64,000 bases of DNA, taken from positions 52,573 through 116,572 of the forward strand of contig CALBTB010000001.1 of NCBI GenBank assembly GCA_937967995.1. Reading direction: 5' to 3'. Both the position numbers and the translations under genes were made by a program. This document shows, in pieces, positions 36,229-45,342 of the stretch. This stretch comes from an uncultured Gammaproteobacteria bacterium. Lineage in GTDB: Bacteria > Pseudomonadota > Gammaproteobacteria > UBA6429 > Thiohalophilaceae. The notes beneath the pieces were generated by a model. It saw only the letters and a program-made list of their open reading frames with translations. It was not told the origin of the DNA and ran no database searches. Numbering within the stretch: position 1 is the stretch's first letter; every line of letters begins with the position of its first letter.

Positions 36229-36885
36229 ATGTCTTTGCATCCGGTCATCCGGATAACTACATTTCTTATCCTCGTAGCGGCGCTGGCAAGACTCGACTTG
36301 CCGGCGCTACTGTTTTTACTACTGCTGTTTTTTGTTTTCGCCGTGCCGCGATTCAGCATTTACCTGATGACAGTGACACGTTTTGCCTGGCGTTTGAAAT
36401 GGTTCTGGTTGTCGATCATCCTGTTATATGCCTTGCTGCCGCAATCAGCTGTCAACGAACAGGCCTGGTTTCATATTGACGGCATGTGGCAGGGAGTGAT
36501 TCGCTGTCTGGGATTATTACTTATCGTGATGTACTTTGTGTTGCTGGTGCATCCTATTCCCGTCGACAGGCTGCAGGCGGCGTGGATCTGGTTGATGTCA
36601 CCGCTCAGGTTTATTGGCCTTTCACCACAGAAACTGGGGCTGCGAATTGGCCTGACGTTTTATGCCGTACAGCAATTACAGGTACAGACGAGCTCACTGC
36701 CAGCATTGCGGTTTCGTAATCTGCCGGATCATCTCTATCAGTTCGTCGCGCATGCCATTACACAGTCTGCATCGGCGCAAATGGCTATTCAGCAAACCCC
36801 CGTACAACCCGAGTCCCCGCAGTGGTTGCAATGGAGCCTGCCCATACTGACCATGTGCGCGTTGACGATATTGTTGTGGATCTAA
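36229..36885 (+). CDS. Integral membrane protein with weak EcfT/CbiQ resemblance
   Basis: 218 residues with about five hydrophobic segments. The middle part (ILYALLPQSAVN, then GVIRCLGLLLIVMYFVLLVH and LQAAWIWLMSPLRFIGL) recalls the EcfT/CbiQ transmembrane subunit of ECF transporters. The usual charged coupling motifs are not obvious, and no ATPase or substrate subunit is nearby. It sits between fimV and truA with short gaps. Function unknown; the resemblance is low-confidence. Confidence 0.6.
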   Translation: MSLHPVIRITTFLILVAALARLDLPALLFLLLLFFVFAVPRFSIYLMTVTRFAWRLKWFWLSIILLYALLPQSAVNEQAWFHIDGMWQGVIRCLGLLLIVMYFVLLVHPIPVDRLQAAWIWLMSPLRFIGLSPQKLGLRIGLTFYAVQQLQVQTSSLPALRFRNLPDHLYQFVAHAITQSASAQMAIQQTPVQPESPQWLQWSLPILTMCALTILLWI

Positions 36886-36886
36886 G

Positions 36887-37666
36887 ATGCGAATCGCGTT
36901 GGGTGTCGAATATAACGGGGCGAAATACTGTGGCTGGCAATATCAGGACCACAGTCCATCCGTTCAGCAGTGCGTCGAGCAGGCACTGAGCCAGGTGGCC
37001 GATCATTCGGTGCGGGTGCATTGTGCCGGCCGCACGGATACCGGTGTGCATGGTCTGGGTCAGGTGATTCATTTCGATACGGCGGCACAGCGTGATCCAC
37101 ATTCCTGGGTGTTTGGTGCCAACGCAAATCTGCCAGACGATATCAGCGTGCAGTGGGCGAAGTTGGTCGATGACAGTTTCCATGCACGCTACAGTGCCAC
37201 CAGCCGAATTTATCGCTATGTCATTTTTAATCGGCAGGTACGCCCGGCGGTACTGGCACATCGCGTCAGCTGGGATTATCGGCCGCTTGATGTGACACGC
37301 ATGCAGGCAGCGGCTGTCCACCTGGTTGGGGAACACGATTTTTCTTCGTATCGGGCCGTGGCCTGTCAGGCCAGCAGCCCGGTGCGCCACCTTTTTCGAC
37401 TGGAGATCGAACAGCACGGTCCCCTGATATCTCTCGAACTGGAAGCCAATGGTTTTTTGCACCACATGGTGCGCAATATTGCCGGTGTTCTGATGACCAT
37501 TGGTGCCGGTGAGGCGGAGCTGGACTGGAGCCGGGAAGTACTGGAACATCGGGACAGGACGCAGGGGGGAATTACTGCCCCCGCGGAGGGTCTGTATTTC
37601 ATCGGCGTTCGGTATCCCGAGCAATATGGACTTCCATTGCTTTTATCCCCAGTGATGGTCTGGTAA
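36887..37666 (+). CDS. truA: tRNA pseudouridine(38-40) synthase TruA
   Basis: 259 residues. The catalytic Asp lies at about position 51 in CAGRTDTGVHGLGQVIHF, and FHARYSATSRIYRYVI and NGFLHHMVRNIAGVL are typical. It modifies U38-U40 in the anticodon stem of many tRNAs. It starts 1 bp after the stop of the upstream membrane-protein gene and is followed by trpF, as in Pseudomonas. Confidence 0.97.
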   Translation: MRIALGVEYNGAKYCGWQYQDHSPSVQQCVEQALSQVADHSVRVHCAGRTDTGVHGLGQVIHFDTAAQRDPHSWVFGANANLPDDISVQWAKLVDDSFHARYSATSRIYRYVIFNRQVRPAVLAHRVSWDYRPLDVTRMQAAAVHLVGEHDFSSYRAVACQASSPVRHLFRLEIEQHGPLISLELEANGFLHHMVRNIAGVLMTIGAGEAELDWSREVLEHRDRTQGGITAPAEGLYFIGVRYPEQYGLPLLLSPVMVW

Positions 37667-37691
37667 CCTCAGCGCCCTTTGAACGGTTAAC

Positions 37692-38321
37692 ATGATGCGA
37701 ACCCGTGTAAAAATCTGTGGTATCAACCGGGCTGAGGATGCACAGGTCTGTGCAGAAGCAGGTGCGGATGCCATTGGGCTGGTTTTTTATACCAACAGTC
37801 CACGTGCGGTGAGCATTCAGCAGGCACAGGACGTGTTACAGTCATTACCGGCGTTTGTGACCAGTGTGGGCCTGTTTGTCAATCCCGATGCCAACCGTGT
37901 CAGTGAAGTTCTCGATCAGGTGGCACTGGATTGCCTGCAATTTCATGGTGATGAGGATCGTGCTTTCTGCGAGCAGTTTTCGCGTCCCTACATCAAGGCT
38001 GTTCGCATGCATGCGAATCAGAATGTCGACGACATGGCGCAGCACTATTACTCTGCAAAAGCCTTATTGCTGGACACCTATGTCGCCGATCAGGCGGGTG
38101 GCACCGGCCAGCGCTTTGACTGGGATCGCGTGCCGCGCGACTGTGGTCTGCCCATAATCCTCGCCGGCGGACTCAGCCCGGACAATGTGGGTGATGCAAT
38201 TCGAAAAGTGCATCCTTATGCAGTGGATGTCAGTGGTGGGGTAGAGAAGTCCAGGGGCATAAAGGACCCAGGCAAAATTAAACAATTTATTGATGAGGTA
38301 AATCGTATTGGCACAGGTTAA
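37692..38321 (+). CDS. trpF: Phosphoribosylanthranilate isomerase
   Basis: 209-residue TIM barrel: RVKICGINRAEDAQV with the catalytic Cys, GLVFYTNSPRAVS, LLDTYVADQAGGTG and ILAGGLSPDNV, then VDVSGGVEKSRGIKD. It performs the Amadori step of tryptophan synthesis. ATG 37692 or ATG 37695 may start it. Its end overlaps trpB by 14 bp, so trpF-trpB-trpA form one translationally coupled unit. Confidence 0.97.
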   Translation: MMRTRVKICGINRAEDAQVCAEAGADAIGLVFYTNSPRAVSIQQAQDVLQSLPAFVTSVGLFVNPDANRVSEVLDQVALDCLQFHGDEDRAFCEQFSRPYIKAVRMHANQNVDDMAQHYYSAKALLLDTYVADQAGGTGQRFDWDRVPRDCGLPIILAGGLSPDNVGDAIRKVHPYAVDVSGGVEKSRGIKDPGKIKQFIDEVNRIGTG

Positions 38322-39513
38322 ATACAACTATCCGGATGAGCGCGGGCATTTTGGTCCCTATGGCGGACGATTTGTCGCGGAAACCCTGATGGCGCCCATC
38401 GAGGAACTGACTGCTGCCTATCATGAAGCGATGGCGGATGAGGACTTCCTGAGAGAATTTGATTATGAATTGAAACACTATGTGGGTCGTCCCTCGCCGT
38501 TGTATCTGGCAGAACGCTGGAGCAATGAAATCGGCGGTGCGCGTATATACCTCAAGCGTGAAGATCTTAACCATACCGGAGCACACAAAATTAATAACAC
38601 CGTCGGTCAGGCGTTACTGGCCAGACGTATGGGCAAGTCGCGCGTGATTGCGGAGACCGGAGCCGGTCAGCACGGTGTCGCGTCGGCGACGGTGGCGGCG
38701 CGGTTTGGTATGCAATGCGTGGTGTACATGGGTCAGGAGGATATCGAGCGCCAAGCCATTAATGTATTTCGCATGAAACTGTTAGGTGCCGAAGTGGTGC
38801 CCGTTACCGCCGGTTCAAAGACACTCAAGGATGCATTGAACGAAGCGCTGCGTGACTGGGTGACCAATGTCGATAACACCTTCTACATTATCGGGACGGT
38901 GGCCGGTCCGCACCCGTATCCGGCCATGGTGCGCGATTTTCAGGCCGTGATCGGTCGGGAAGCCAAATCCCAGATGCAGGAGATGACCGGACAACAACCG
39001 GATGCATTGGTGGCCTGCGTGGGTGGCGGTTCCAATGCGATTGGTTTGTTTTATCCGTTTATTGATGATGAGCAGGTTGCCTTGTACGGCGTTGAAGCCG
39101 CGGGACATGGTTTAAAGAGTGGCGAGCACGCGGCGCCATTGTGTGCCGGTAAACCTGGAGTTCTGCATGGCAACCGTACGTACCTGATGGAAGACAGCGA
39201 TGGACAGATTATTCACACCCATTCCATTTCAGCCGGACTGGATTACCCGGGTGTCGGTCCGGAACACGCCTGGCTGAAAGATAGCGGCAGGGCCAACTAT
39301 GTGGCCGTGAATGATGAAGAAGCGATGCAGGCATTTCATGACCTGACACGTATCGAAGGTATCATACCGGCACTCGAATCGAGTCATGCACTGGCTTATG
39401 CGGCAAAACTTGCCGCCACGATGGATAAGGAGAAAACGATTGTCGTGAACCTGTCCGGTCGTGGTGACAAGGACATACATACTGTGGCGCAGCGCGAAGG
39501 AATCACCCTATGA
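38308..39513 (+). CDS. trpB: Tryptophan synthase beta chain
   Basis: 401 residues. The PLP lysine is near position 94 in NHTGAHKINN, and the phosphate loop is VGGGSNAIG. FGPYGGRFVAETLMAP at the N-terminus is typical. The start is TTG at 38308, inside the end of trpF, with GAGG 10 nt upstream; no ATG or GTG fits the conserved N-terminus. The last four bases overlap trpA (ATGA), matching the 1:1 TrpA2B2 complex. Confidence 0.97.
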   Translation: MAQVKYNYPDERGHFGPYGGRFVAETLMAPIEELTAAYHEAMADEDFLREFDYELKHYVGRPSPLYLAERWSNEIGGARIYLKREDLNHTGAHKINNTVGQALLARRMGKSRVIAETGAGQHGVASATVAARFGMQCVVYMGQEDIERQAINVFRMKLLGAEVVPVTAGSKTLKDALNEALRDWVTNVDNTFYIIGTVAGPHPYPAMVRDFQAVIGREAKSQMQEMTGQQPDALVACVGGGSNAIGLFYPFIDDEQVALYGVEAAGHGLKSGEHAAPLCAGKPGVLHGNRTYLMEDSDGQIIHTHSISAGLDYPGVGPEHAWLKDSGRANYVAVNDEEAMQAFHDLTRIEGIIPALESSHALAYAAKLAATMDKEKTIVVNLSGRGDKDIHTVAQREGITL

Positions 39514-40349
39514 GTCGCATTGCCGAGCGTTTCACCAGCTTGCGTGAGCAGGGTAAAAAGGCCCTGATTCCCTACCTGACGGCTGGCGATCCGCAGGCCG
39601 ATGCCACGGTCCCGCTCATGCACGCCATGGTTAAGGCAGGCGCGGACATCATCGAACTGGGCGTGCCTTTTTCCGATCCCATGGCGGAAGGGCCGGTGAT
39701 TCAGCGCGCCATGGAACGGGCACTACAACATCACGTCAGCTTAAGTCAGGTCATCGACATGGTGGCTGAATTTCGCAAACAGGATACGACTACACCAGTA
39801 TTATTAATGGGGTATCTAAACCCGGTCGAGATCATGGGTTACGAGACGTTTGTACAACGTGCCACACAAGCGGGTGTTGACGGCGTCCTGCTGGTCGACC
39901 TGCCACCGGAAGAGGCCGAGGATCTGTTGTCTCACGCACGCCAGAATGGCCTGGATACGGTATTTCTGGTCTCACCGACCACCACACAGGACCGCATCAA
40001 GCGTCTTTCTGCAGCCAGCAGCGGCTTTGTCTATTATGTATCTCTCAAGGGCGTGACCGGTGCCGGTCACCTGGACGTGGGCGAAGTGCTAAAGCGGGTC
40101 GGGCAGATCAAGGCCGAGACCGAGCTGCCCGTCGGTGTAGGCTTTGGTATTCGTGATGCCGAGTCCGCGCGCCGGATTGCCGAGGTGGCGGATGCCGTGG
40201 TGGTGGGCAGTGCCCTGGTCAGACTGGTGGAAGCCAACCTGACGTCGCCGCAGCAGGCCGCACAGGCTGTTGCTGATTTAATCAGCAGTATGCGTAAGGA
40301 AATGGATGCGATTTCGCCGCGATCTGCTGCGAAGATGCATAATTTATAA
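39510..40349 (+). CDS. trpA: Tryptophan synthase alpha chain
   Basis: 279-residue TIM barrel. The catalytic Glu and Asp appear in DIIELGVPFSDPMAEGP, and PYLTAGDPQ, GVLLVDLPPEEA and GVGFGIRDAESA are conserved. It cleaves indole-3-glycerol phosphate and passes indole to TrpB. It is coupled to trpB by ATGA. In Pseudomonas trpF leads directly to accD, so trpBA is an addition relative to that order. Confidence 0.97.
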   Translation: MSRIAERFTSLREQGKKALIPYLTAGDPQADATVPLMHAMVKAGADIIELGVPFSDPMAEGPVIQRAMERALQHHVSLSQVIDMVAEFRKQDTTTPVLLMGYLNPVEIMGYETFVQRATQAGVDGVLLVDLPPEEAEDLLSHARQNGLDTVFLVSPTTTQDRIKRLSAASSGFVYYVSLKGVTGAGHLDVGEVLKRVGQIKAETELPVGVGFGIRDAESARRIAEVADAVVVGSALVRLVEANLTSPQQAAQAVADLISSMRKEMDAISPRSAAKMHNL

Positions 40350-40371
40350 AGATTTTATACAATTAAACACT

Positions 40372-41232
40372 ATGAACTGGTTTACAAAATTATTGCCCAC
40401 CCGCATTCGAACCGAGACCACGACACGTAAAAGTGTGCCGGAAGGGCTGTGGCAAAAGTGCCAGGCCTGCAGCGCTGTTCTGTATCGCGCTGATCTGGAA
40501 CGCAACGACGATGTCTGTCCCAAGTGCGATCACCACATGCGAATTGGTGCCAGACGCCGTCTGGATACCTTCCTCGATGAAGAACCCCGCACTGAAATTG
40601 CACCGTTGCTCAAACCGGTCGACGCACTGAAGTTTCGCGATCTGAAAAAATACCGGGATCGCCTTAACCAGGCACAAAAAGCCACCGGCGAAAATGACGC
40701 CATGGTGGTCATGAAAGGACAGGTCAAGAGTCTGCCGGTGGTTGCCGCGGCGTTTGAATTCAAGTTCATGGGCGGCTCCATGGGTTCCGTGGTCGGTGAA
40801 AAATTTGTACAGGCCGTCAATGTGTGTCTCGATGAACAGTTGCCATTAATCTGTTTTTCCGCCAGTGGTGGTGCGCGTATGCAGGAAGCCCTGTTTTCAT
40901 TGATGCAGATGGCCAAGACCAGCGCCGCCCTGACACGTCTGCATCAGCGTGGCATTCCCTATATTTCGGTCATGACCGATCCGACAATGGGTGGTGTGTC
41001 TGCCAGCCTGGCCATGCTGGGTGATGTGCATATCGGAGAACCCAATGCCCTGATTGGTTTTGCCGGTCCACGGGTCATCGAGCAGACTGTGCGTGAAACC
41101 CTACCGGACGGTTTTCAGCGCAGCGAATTTTTACTCGATCACGGTGCTATCGACATGGTGATCGATCGACGAGATCTGCGTGATAAAATTGCCAGCCTGC
41201 TGAGTATCATGCAACGTAAACCCGCCGCCTGA
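40372..41232 (+). CDS. accD: Acetyl-CoA carboxylase carboxyltransferase subunit beta
   Basis: 286 residues. The N-terminal zinc ribbon CQACSAVLY...CPKC precedes a crotonase-type carboxyltransferase domain (GGSMGSVVGEKF, SASGGARMQEA, TDPTMGGVSASLAMLGD). ATG 40372 gives the normal MNWFTKLLP start; the frame continues upstream into trpA without support. No clear ribosome-binding site is seen. It pairs with AccA, not in this window, in the first step of fatty-acid synthesis. Confidence 0.97.
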   Translation: MNWFTKLLPTRIRTETTTRKSVPEGLWQKCQACSAVLYRADLERNDDVCPKCDHHMRIGARRRLDTFLDEEPRTEIAPLLKPVDALKFRDLKKYRDRLNQAQKATGENDAMVVMKGQVKSLPVVAAAFEFKFMGGSMGSVVGEKFVQAVNVCLDEQLPLICFSASGGARMQEALFSLMQMAKTSAALTRLHQRGIPYISVMTDPTMGGVSASLAMLGDVHIGEPNALIGFAGPRVIEQTVRETLPDGFQRSEFLLDHGAIDMVIDRRDLRDKIASLLSIMQRKPAA

Positions 41233-41272
41233 CGGCCTCAACTTCACCCACCTTAATAATTTTTCCTGATAG

Positions 41273-42532
41273 ATGCGTTTTAGAACGCTTGACGAATGGC
41301 TCAACTGGCAGGAACAACTTCATCCTGAAACGATTGAGCTGGGACTGGAACGTGTGCAGCAGGTCTGGCAGCATCTTTCAATTGCTTCGTTTGAAATGCC
41401 GGTCATTACTGTGGCCGGAACCAATGGAAAGGGTTCAAGCACGGCCCTGTTGCAGGCCATTTACCTGGCCGAGGGCTACCGGGTCGGTTGTTACACATCG
41501 CCACACCTGTTTCATTACAGTGAACGCATTGCCATCAACGGTGTGCCGGTCACCGATGAAACGATTATGCTTGCCTTTGAGGCCGTCGATAAGGCACGGG
41601 GAAACATCAGCCTGACCTATTTTGAATTTGGCACCCTCGCGGCCCTGTGGATCTTTGCCCATGCGCAACTCGATGTGGTTTTGCTCGAAGTGGGACTGGG
41701 CGGTCGACTGGATGCGGTAAACATCATCGATTCAGACGTGGCGTTAATTACATCAATCGGGCTGGATCACCAGGCCTGGTTAGGTGACAGCCGCGAAAAA
41801 ATCGCACTGGAAAAAGCCGGTATCATGCGTCGCCATCGGCCAGTGGTGATTTCAGACCCGCAGCCACCGAACAGTTTGCATGATGCCGTCGATAGTGTGC
41901 AGGCCAGTGCCTATTTCATCGGGACGGATTATCAATACAGCGCACAGTCAGCACAGTGGACCTGGCGGTACGGGGCCACGACACGAACCGGTCTACCCGT
42001 GCCATCACTGCCTGGTCAGCATCAGTTGCAGAATGCGGCCGGTGTCCTCATGGTGGTGCAATTACTACAGGACCGTTTAGCGGTATCGATGCGCGGTGTT
42101 CGATGCGGGCTGGTGGCGGCGACGCTCAAGGGACGGTTTCAGATTGAAACCGATGCCAACAACGTCACGTGTATTTACGATGTCGCACATAACCCATCCG
42201 CGGCGAGTGCACTGGCACAGACGCTCAGCGAGTATGCCGGTCGTCGGCGCGTATCTGCTGTATTTTCAGTGTTAAAGGACAAGGATCTGGCCGGGGTCGT
42301 GGCACCATTCTGTTCACTTATCGGCGCATGGTTTGTTGCCCCCTTGCAGGGCCAGCGCGGGATGCCACTGAGTGACATTGTCTCGCAACTGACCTCAGCC
42401 TGTCCGACGGCAACCATCAACCCGTCAGCGTCGGTAAAACAGGCTATGTTGCAGGCGCGGGCTGCGGCGGCAGACGATGACATCATCCTGGTGTTTGGTT
42501 CTTTTTATACAGTAGCCCAGGCCAGCCAATAG
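41273..42532 (+). CDS. folC: Dihydrofolate synthase/folylpolyglutamate synthase
   Basis: 419 residues of the Mur ligase family. The P-loop is VAGTNGKGSS, with SPHLFHYSERI, EVGLGGRLDAVN and YDVAHNPSAASAL as further signatures. It adds glutamate to dihydropteroate and to folates. It lies between accD and dedD, as in Pseudomonas. Confidence 0.97.
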   Translation: MRFRTLDEWLNWQEQLHPETIELGLERVQQVWQHLSIASFEMPVITVAGTNGKGSSTALLQAIYLAEGYRVGCYTSPHLFHYSERIAINGVPVTDETIMLAFEAVDKARGNISLTYFEFGTLAALWIFAHAQLDVVLLEVGLGGRLDAVNIIDSDVALITSIGLDHQAWLGDSREKIALEKAGIMRRHRPVVISDPQPPNSLHDAVDSVQASAYFIGTDYQYSAQSAQWTWRYGATTRTGLPVPSLPGQHQLQNAAGVLMVVQLLQDRLAVSMRGVRCGLVAATLKGRFQIETDANNVTCIYDVAHNPSAASALAQTLSEYAGRRRVSAVFSVLKDKDLAGVVAPFCSLIGAWFVAPLQGQRGMPLSDIVSQLTSACPTATINPSASVKQAMLQARAAAADDDIILVFGSFYTVAQASQ

Positions 42533-42570
42533 CGCGTATAATACGGTTTTAACGCAGTTCCGAATGACAC

Positions 42571-43155
42571 GTGAATAAATCGCAGTTAAAACAACGTCTG
42601 GTTGGCGCGATTGTGCTGGTAGCACTTGGCGTCATTTTCATACCGATGATACTCGACCGGGATGACGACTTCGGCATATCCGGTTCCAATATTCCCGAAA
42701 AACCCCCGCAACTGGAGCAATTGGCCGAAAAGCGTATACCGGATCCGATCCCAGTTCCGTCAACCTCCAAACCGGCCGCCAGCCCGGTTGATGAACAGAC
42801 ACCCGAGCCGTCTCCCCCAACTTCAAAATCAGAGCAGGTTGCGACGGAGTCTGCGCCAGATAAATCTGAAACGACGACAACAACAGCGGGTACATCTGAT
42901 TCAAAAACAGCGAACAGTCGTGCCTGGGTTGTGCAGGTGGCCAGTTTTTCCGAACGTGATAAAGCGCTCAAACTGCGTGACCGTTTACGCAAGGCTAAAT
43001 ACCCGACGTTTGTGGAATCGGTCGCCATCAGGAGCGGCACCCTGTACCGGGTTCGGGTCGGTCCGGTAGTGCAACGTGATCACGCGGATGAATGGAAAAA
43101 GAAAATTGCCCGGGATTTCAAGTTACGTGATGCACTGGTAATGGTTCACCCATGA
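42571..43155 (+). CDS. dedD: SPOR-domain cell-division protein DedD
   Basis: 194 residues with a cytoplasmic start, one membrane helix (LVGAIVLVALGVIFIPMIL), a Pro/Ser/Thr-rich periplasmic linker and a C-terminal SPOR domain (WVVQVASFSERDKALKLRDRL, GTLYRVRVGPVV) that binds denuded septal peptidoglycan. The start is GTG at 42571. It overlaps cvpA by 4 bp. Confidence 0.88.
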   Translation: MNKSQLKQRLVGAIVLVALGVIFIPMILDRDDDFGISGSNIPEKPPQLEQLAEKRIPDPIPVPSTSKPAASPVDEQTPEPSPPTSKSEQVATESAPDKSETTTTTAGTSDSKTANSRAWVVQVASFSERDKALKLRDRLRKAKYPTFVESVAIRSGTLYRVRVGPVVQRDHADEWKKKIARDFKLRDALVMVHP

Positions 43156-43640
43156 CCTGGATTGATTTTATTATCATCGGCGTGGTGTTTGTTTCCTGCC
43201 TGATCAGCGTAATGCGTGGTTTCGTGCGTGAGGCATTGTCGCTGGCGAGCTGGGTTATTTCGTTTATTGTTGCCTGGCACCTGCATGGTGGCTTCGCAAG
43301 CTTTTTTCAGGATTCCATCGAACATCAGAATTTGCGCCTTATTGTGGCGTTCTTTGTCCTGTTCGTGATGTCGTTGATCATTTTTACGATCGTGAACTAT
43401 TTTGCCGGCAAAATCGTTGAGCGCACCGGACTGACCGGTGCCGATCGAGTGATTGGCGTGATATTCGGTTTTTTTCGTGGCGTCCTGATTATCACCGCGC
43501 TGGTTGCGCTGGCGGGTCTGACGCATTTACCGCAAACCGAGTTGTGGCGTGATTCGGCACTGTTAATCAATATTCAGGCCATGGCCATCTGGCTGACCGG
43601 CCTGTTGCCGGATGATATAGCAAAGAATTTTGTATTCTGA
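43152..43640 (+). CDS. cvpA: Colicin V production family protein CvpA
   Basis: 162 residues with four membrane segments. The N-terminus WIDFIIIGVVFVSCLISVMRGF and the central GFVREALSLASWV, TGADRVIGVIFGFFRGVLI match CvpA. The family affects envelope stress tolerance and purF expression context; its molecular role is unsettled. It lies 34 bp upstream of purF, a very conserved pairing. Confidence 0.93.
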   Translation: MTWIDFIIIGVVFVSCLISVMRGFVREALSLASWVISFIVAWHLHGGFASFFQDSIEHQNLRLIVAFFVLFVMSLIIFTIVNYFAGKIVERTGLTGADRVIGVIFGFFRGVLIITALVALAGLTHLPQTELWRDSALLINIQAMAIWLTGLLPDDIAKNFVF

Positions 43641-43674
43641 CCGATACAGCAATTGTAGAACGAGGAACTGACCT

Positions 43675-45201
43675 ATGTGTGGCATTATCGGCATCGTTTC
43701 AAACAGTACTGTCAATCAGGCCCTGTACGACGGACTCACCGTCCTGCAGCATCGCGGGCAGGATGCAGCAGGGATTATGACCTGTGAAGGTGATCGCATG
43801 TTCCTGCGCAAGAGCAATGGTCTGGTACGCGACGTGTTTCATACACGCCATATGCTGCGTTTACGTGGCAATATGGGGATCGGTCATACCCGTTACCCGA
43901 CGGCGGGTTGTTTTTCATCAGCCGAGTCACAGCCGTTTTATGTCAATTCACCGTTTGGTATTGCGCTGGCCCACAATGGCAACCTCACCAATGCCGAACA
44001 ACTCAAGCGCGAGCTGTTTGAAACCGACCAGCGGCATATCAATACCAATTCCGATTCGGAAGTTCTGTTGAATATTCTGGCGCATGAACTGCAGGTCCAG
44101 ACCCACGGCAAGTTAAAGGTGGACCCGGAGGATATTTTCAAAGCCGTCGAAGGCGTGCATCGTCGTTGTCGTGGCGCCTATGCGGTGGTGGCCATGATTG
44201 TCGGTCGCGGCGTACTGGCATTTCGTGATCCGAATGGCATTCGCCCGGTGGTGATTGGCAAGCGCGACGTGGATGGCAAGACCGAATACATGGTGGCCTC
44301 AGAAAGTGTTGCGATTGACGTACTGGGCTTTGAACTGATACGCGATATTCAGCCTGGTGAAGCCGTGTATATCGACGTGGAAGGCAACATGTCTGCCCAG
44401 GTCTGTGCCGATAATACGCAGTTATCTCCCTGTATTTTCGAACACGTGTATTTTGCACGGCCGGACTCATTGATCGACGGTATCTCTGTGTACAAGGCAC
44501 GCCTGCGCATGGGCGAGTACCTGGCGAATAAAATCAAACGTGCGCATCCGGATCATGACATTGATGTGGTATTACCGATTCCGGATACCAGTCGTACTTC
44601 TGCATTGTCACTGGCCTATCATCTTGGGCTGCGTTACAGCGAAGGTTTTATCAAGAATCGTTACATCGGGCGTACGTTTATTATGCCGGGACAAAAGCAA
44701 CGCAAGAAATCCGTGCGCCAGAAGCTCAATGCAATTGGCCTTGAATTCAAGGGCAAAAATGTGTTGCTGGTCGATGACTCGATCGTACGTGGCACAACTT
44801 CGCAACAGATTATTCAGATGGCGCGGGATGCCGGTGCCAATAATGTCTATTTCGCGTCGGCGGCACCACCGGTGCGGCATCCGAATGTGTATGGTATCGA
44901 TATGCCGGCCGCCGATGAACTGATCGGACATGGGCGTAACGAAGAAGAGATCGCAAAACGCATCGGTGCTGACTGGCTGATTTACCAGGATCTGGAGGAT
45001 CTCGTTGAAGCAGTCAGGAAGAAGGCCAAATCAAAGATCGATCGTTTTGATACCTCGGTGTTCAATGGAGACTATGTAACCGGTGATGTTACTGAAGAAT
45101 ATCTGAAGGGACTGGAGAACCAGCGTAATGATCAGGCACGCAGCAAAGCGGTCCATCAGTCCAGTGACAGCGAGGTGGTGGAGCTGTATAACTCGGCATA
45201 A
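43675..45201 (+). CDS. purF: Amidophosphoribosyltransferase
   Basis: 508 residues. Cys2 (MCGIIGIVSN) is the N-terminal glutaminase nucleophile, so no propeptide is present. GHTRYPTAG and LAHNGNLTN belong to the class II glutaminase, and the PRPP loop is LLVDDSIVRGTTS. It catalyses the first step of purine synthesis. The strong terminator further downstream lies behind the metZ riboswitch and would also end transcripts reading through from purF. Confidence 0.98.
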   Translation: MCGIIGIVSNSTVNQALYDGLTVLQHRGQDAAGIMTCEGDRMFLRKSNGLVRDVFHTRHMLRLRGNMGIGHTRYPTAGCFSSAESQPFYVNSPFGIALAHNGNLTNAEQLKRELFETDQRHINTNSDSEVLLNILAHELQVQTHGKLKVDPEDIFKAVEGVHRRCRGAYAVVAMIVGRGVLAFRDPNGIRPVVIGKRDVDGKTEYMVASESVAIDVLGFELIRDIQPGEAVYIDVEGNMSAQVCADNTQLSPCIFEHVYFARPDSLIDGISVYKARLRMGEYLANKIKRAHPDHDIDVVLPIPDTSRTSALSLAYHLGLRYSEGFIKNRYIGRTFIMPGQKQRKKSVRQKLNAIGLEFKGKNVLLVDDSIVRGTTSQQIIQMARDAGANNVYFASAAPPVRHPNVYGIDMPAADELIGHGRNEEEIAKRIGADWLIYQDLEDLVEAVRKKAKSKIDRFDTSVFNGDYVTGDVTEEYLKGLENQRNDQARSKAVHQSSDSEVVELYNSA

Positions 45202-45206
45202 GCGTA

Positions 45207-45235
45207 TTGACATCATTCGGTCAGTCAACTAGTCT
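45207..45235 (+). promoter_or_regulatory. Promoter of the metZ riboswitch transcript
   Basis: A perfect -35 TTGACA (45207-45212) is followed after 17 bp by TAGTCT (45230-45235), a weak -10. Transcription would begin around 45242, at the first bases of the SAM-II aptamer. The agreement of promoter and aptamer positions supports both calls. Confidence 0.5.
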
Positions 45236-45241
45236 ACCGAA

Positions 45242-45294
45242 AAGCGCCGATTTGACGATCAGCTTGCGGGCGCTAAATAAATGCAGCTAAAGAG
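45242..45294 (+). promoter_or_regulatory. SAM-II (SAM-alpha) riboswitch aptamer upstream of metZ
   Basis: The segment matches the SAM-II consensus as remembered from the metX riboswitch: a P1 stem AGCGCC (45243-45248)/GGCGCT (45269-45274), loop start GATTTGA, then TTGC, and the 3' strand TAAATAAATGCAGCTAAAGAG. The pseudoknot pairs TTGC (45264-45267) with GCAG (45283-45286); relative to the remembered example one G-U pair has become G-C, which keeps the helix. SAM-II RNAs sense S-adenosylmethionine and repress methionine genes, which fits metZ downstream. They are best known from alphaproteobacteria. Confidence 0.85.
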
Positions 45295-45296
45295 AA

Positions 45297-45342
45297 AAAA
45301 CCTGCTTTAGCTGTTAACTGATTCAGCAAAGCGGGTTTTTTT
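45297..45342 (+). terminator. Riboswitch-controlled intrinsic terminator before metZ
   Basis: AACCTGCTTTAGCTG (45299-45313) pairs with CAGCAAAGCGGGTT (45324-45337), about 14 bp with one G-U pair and one bulged A, a 10-nt loop and a seven-T run (45336-45342). The left arm also contains CTTTAGCTG, which is perfectly complementary to CAGCTAAAG (45284-45292) in the aptamer. Free RNA can therefore form an antiterminator, and SAM-bound RNA the terminator. Confidence 0.85.
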
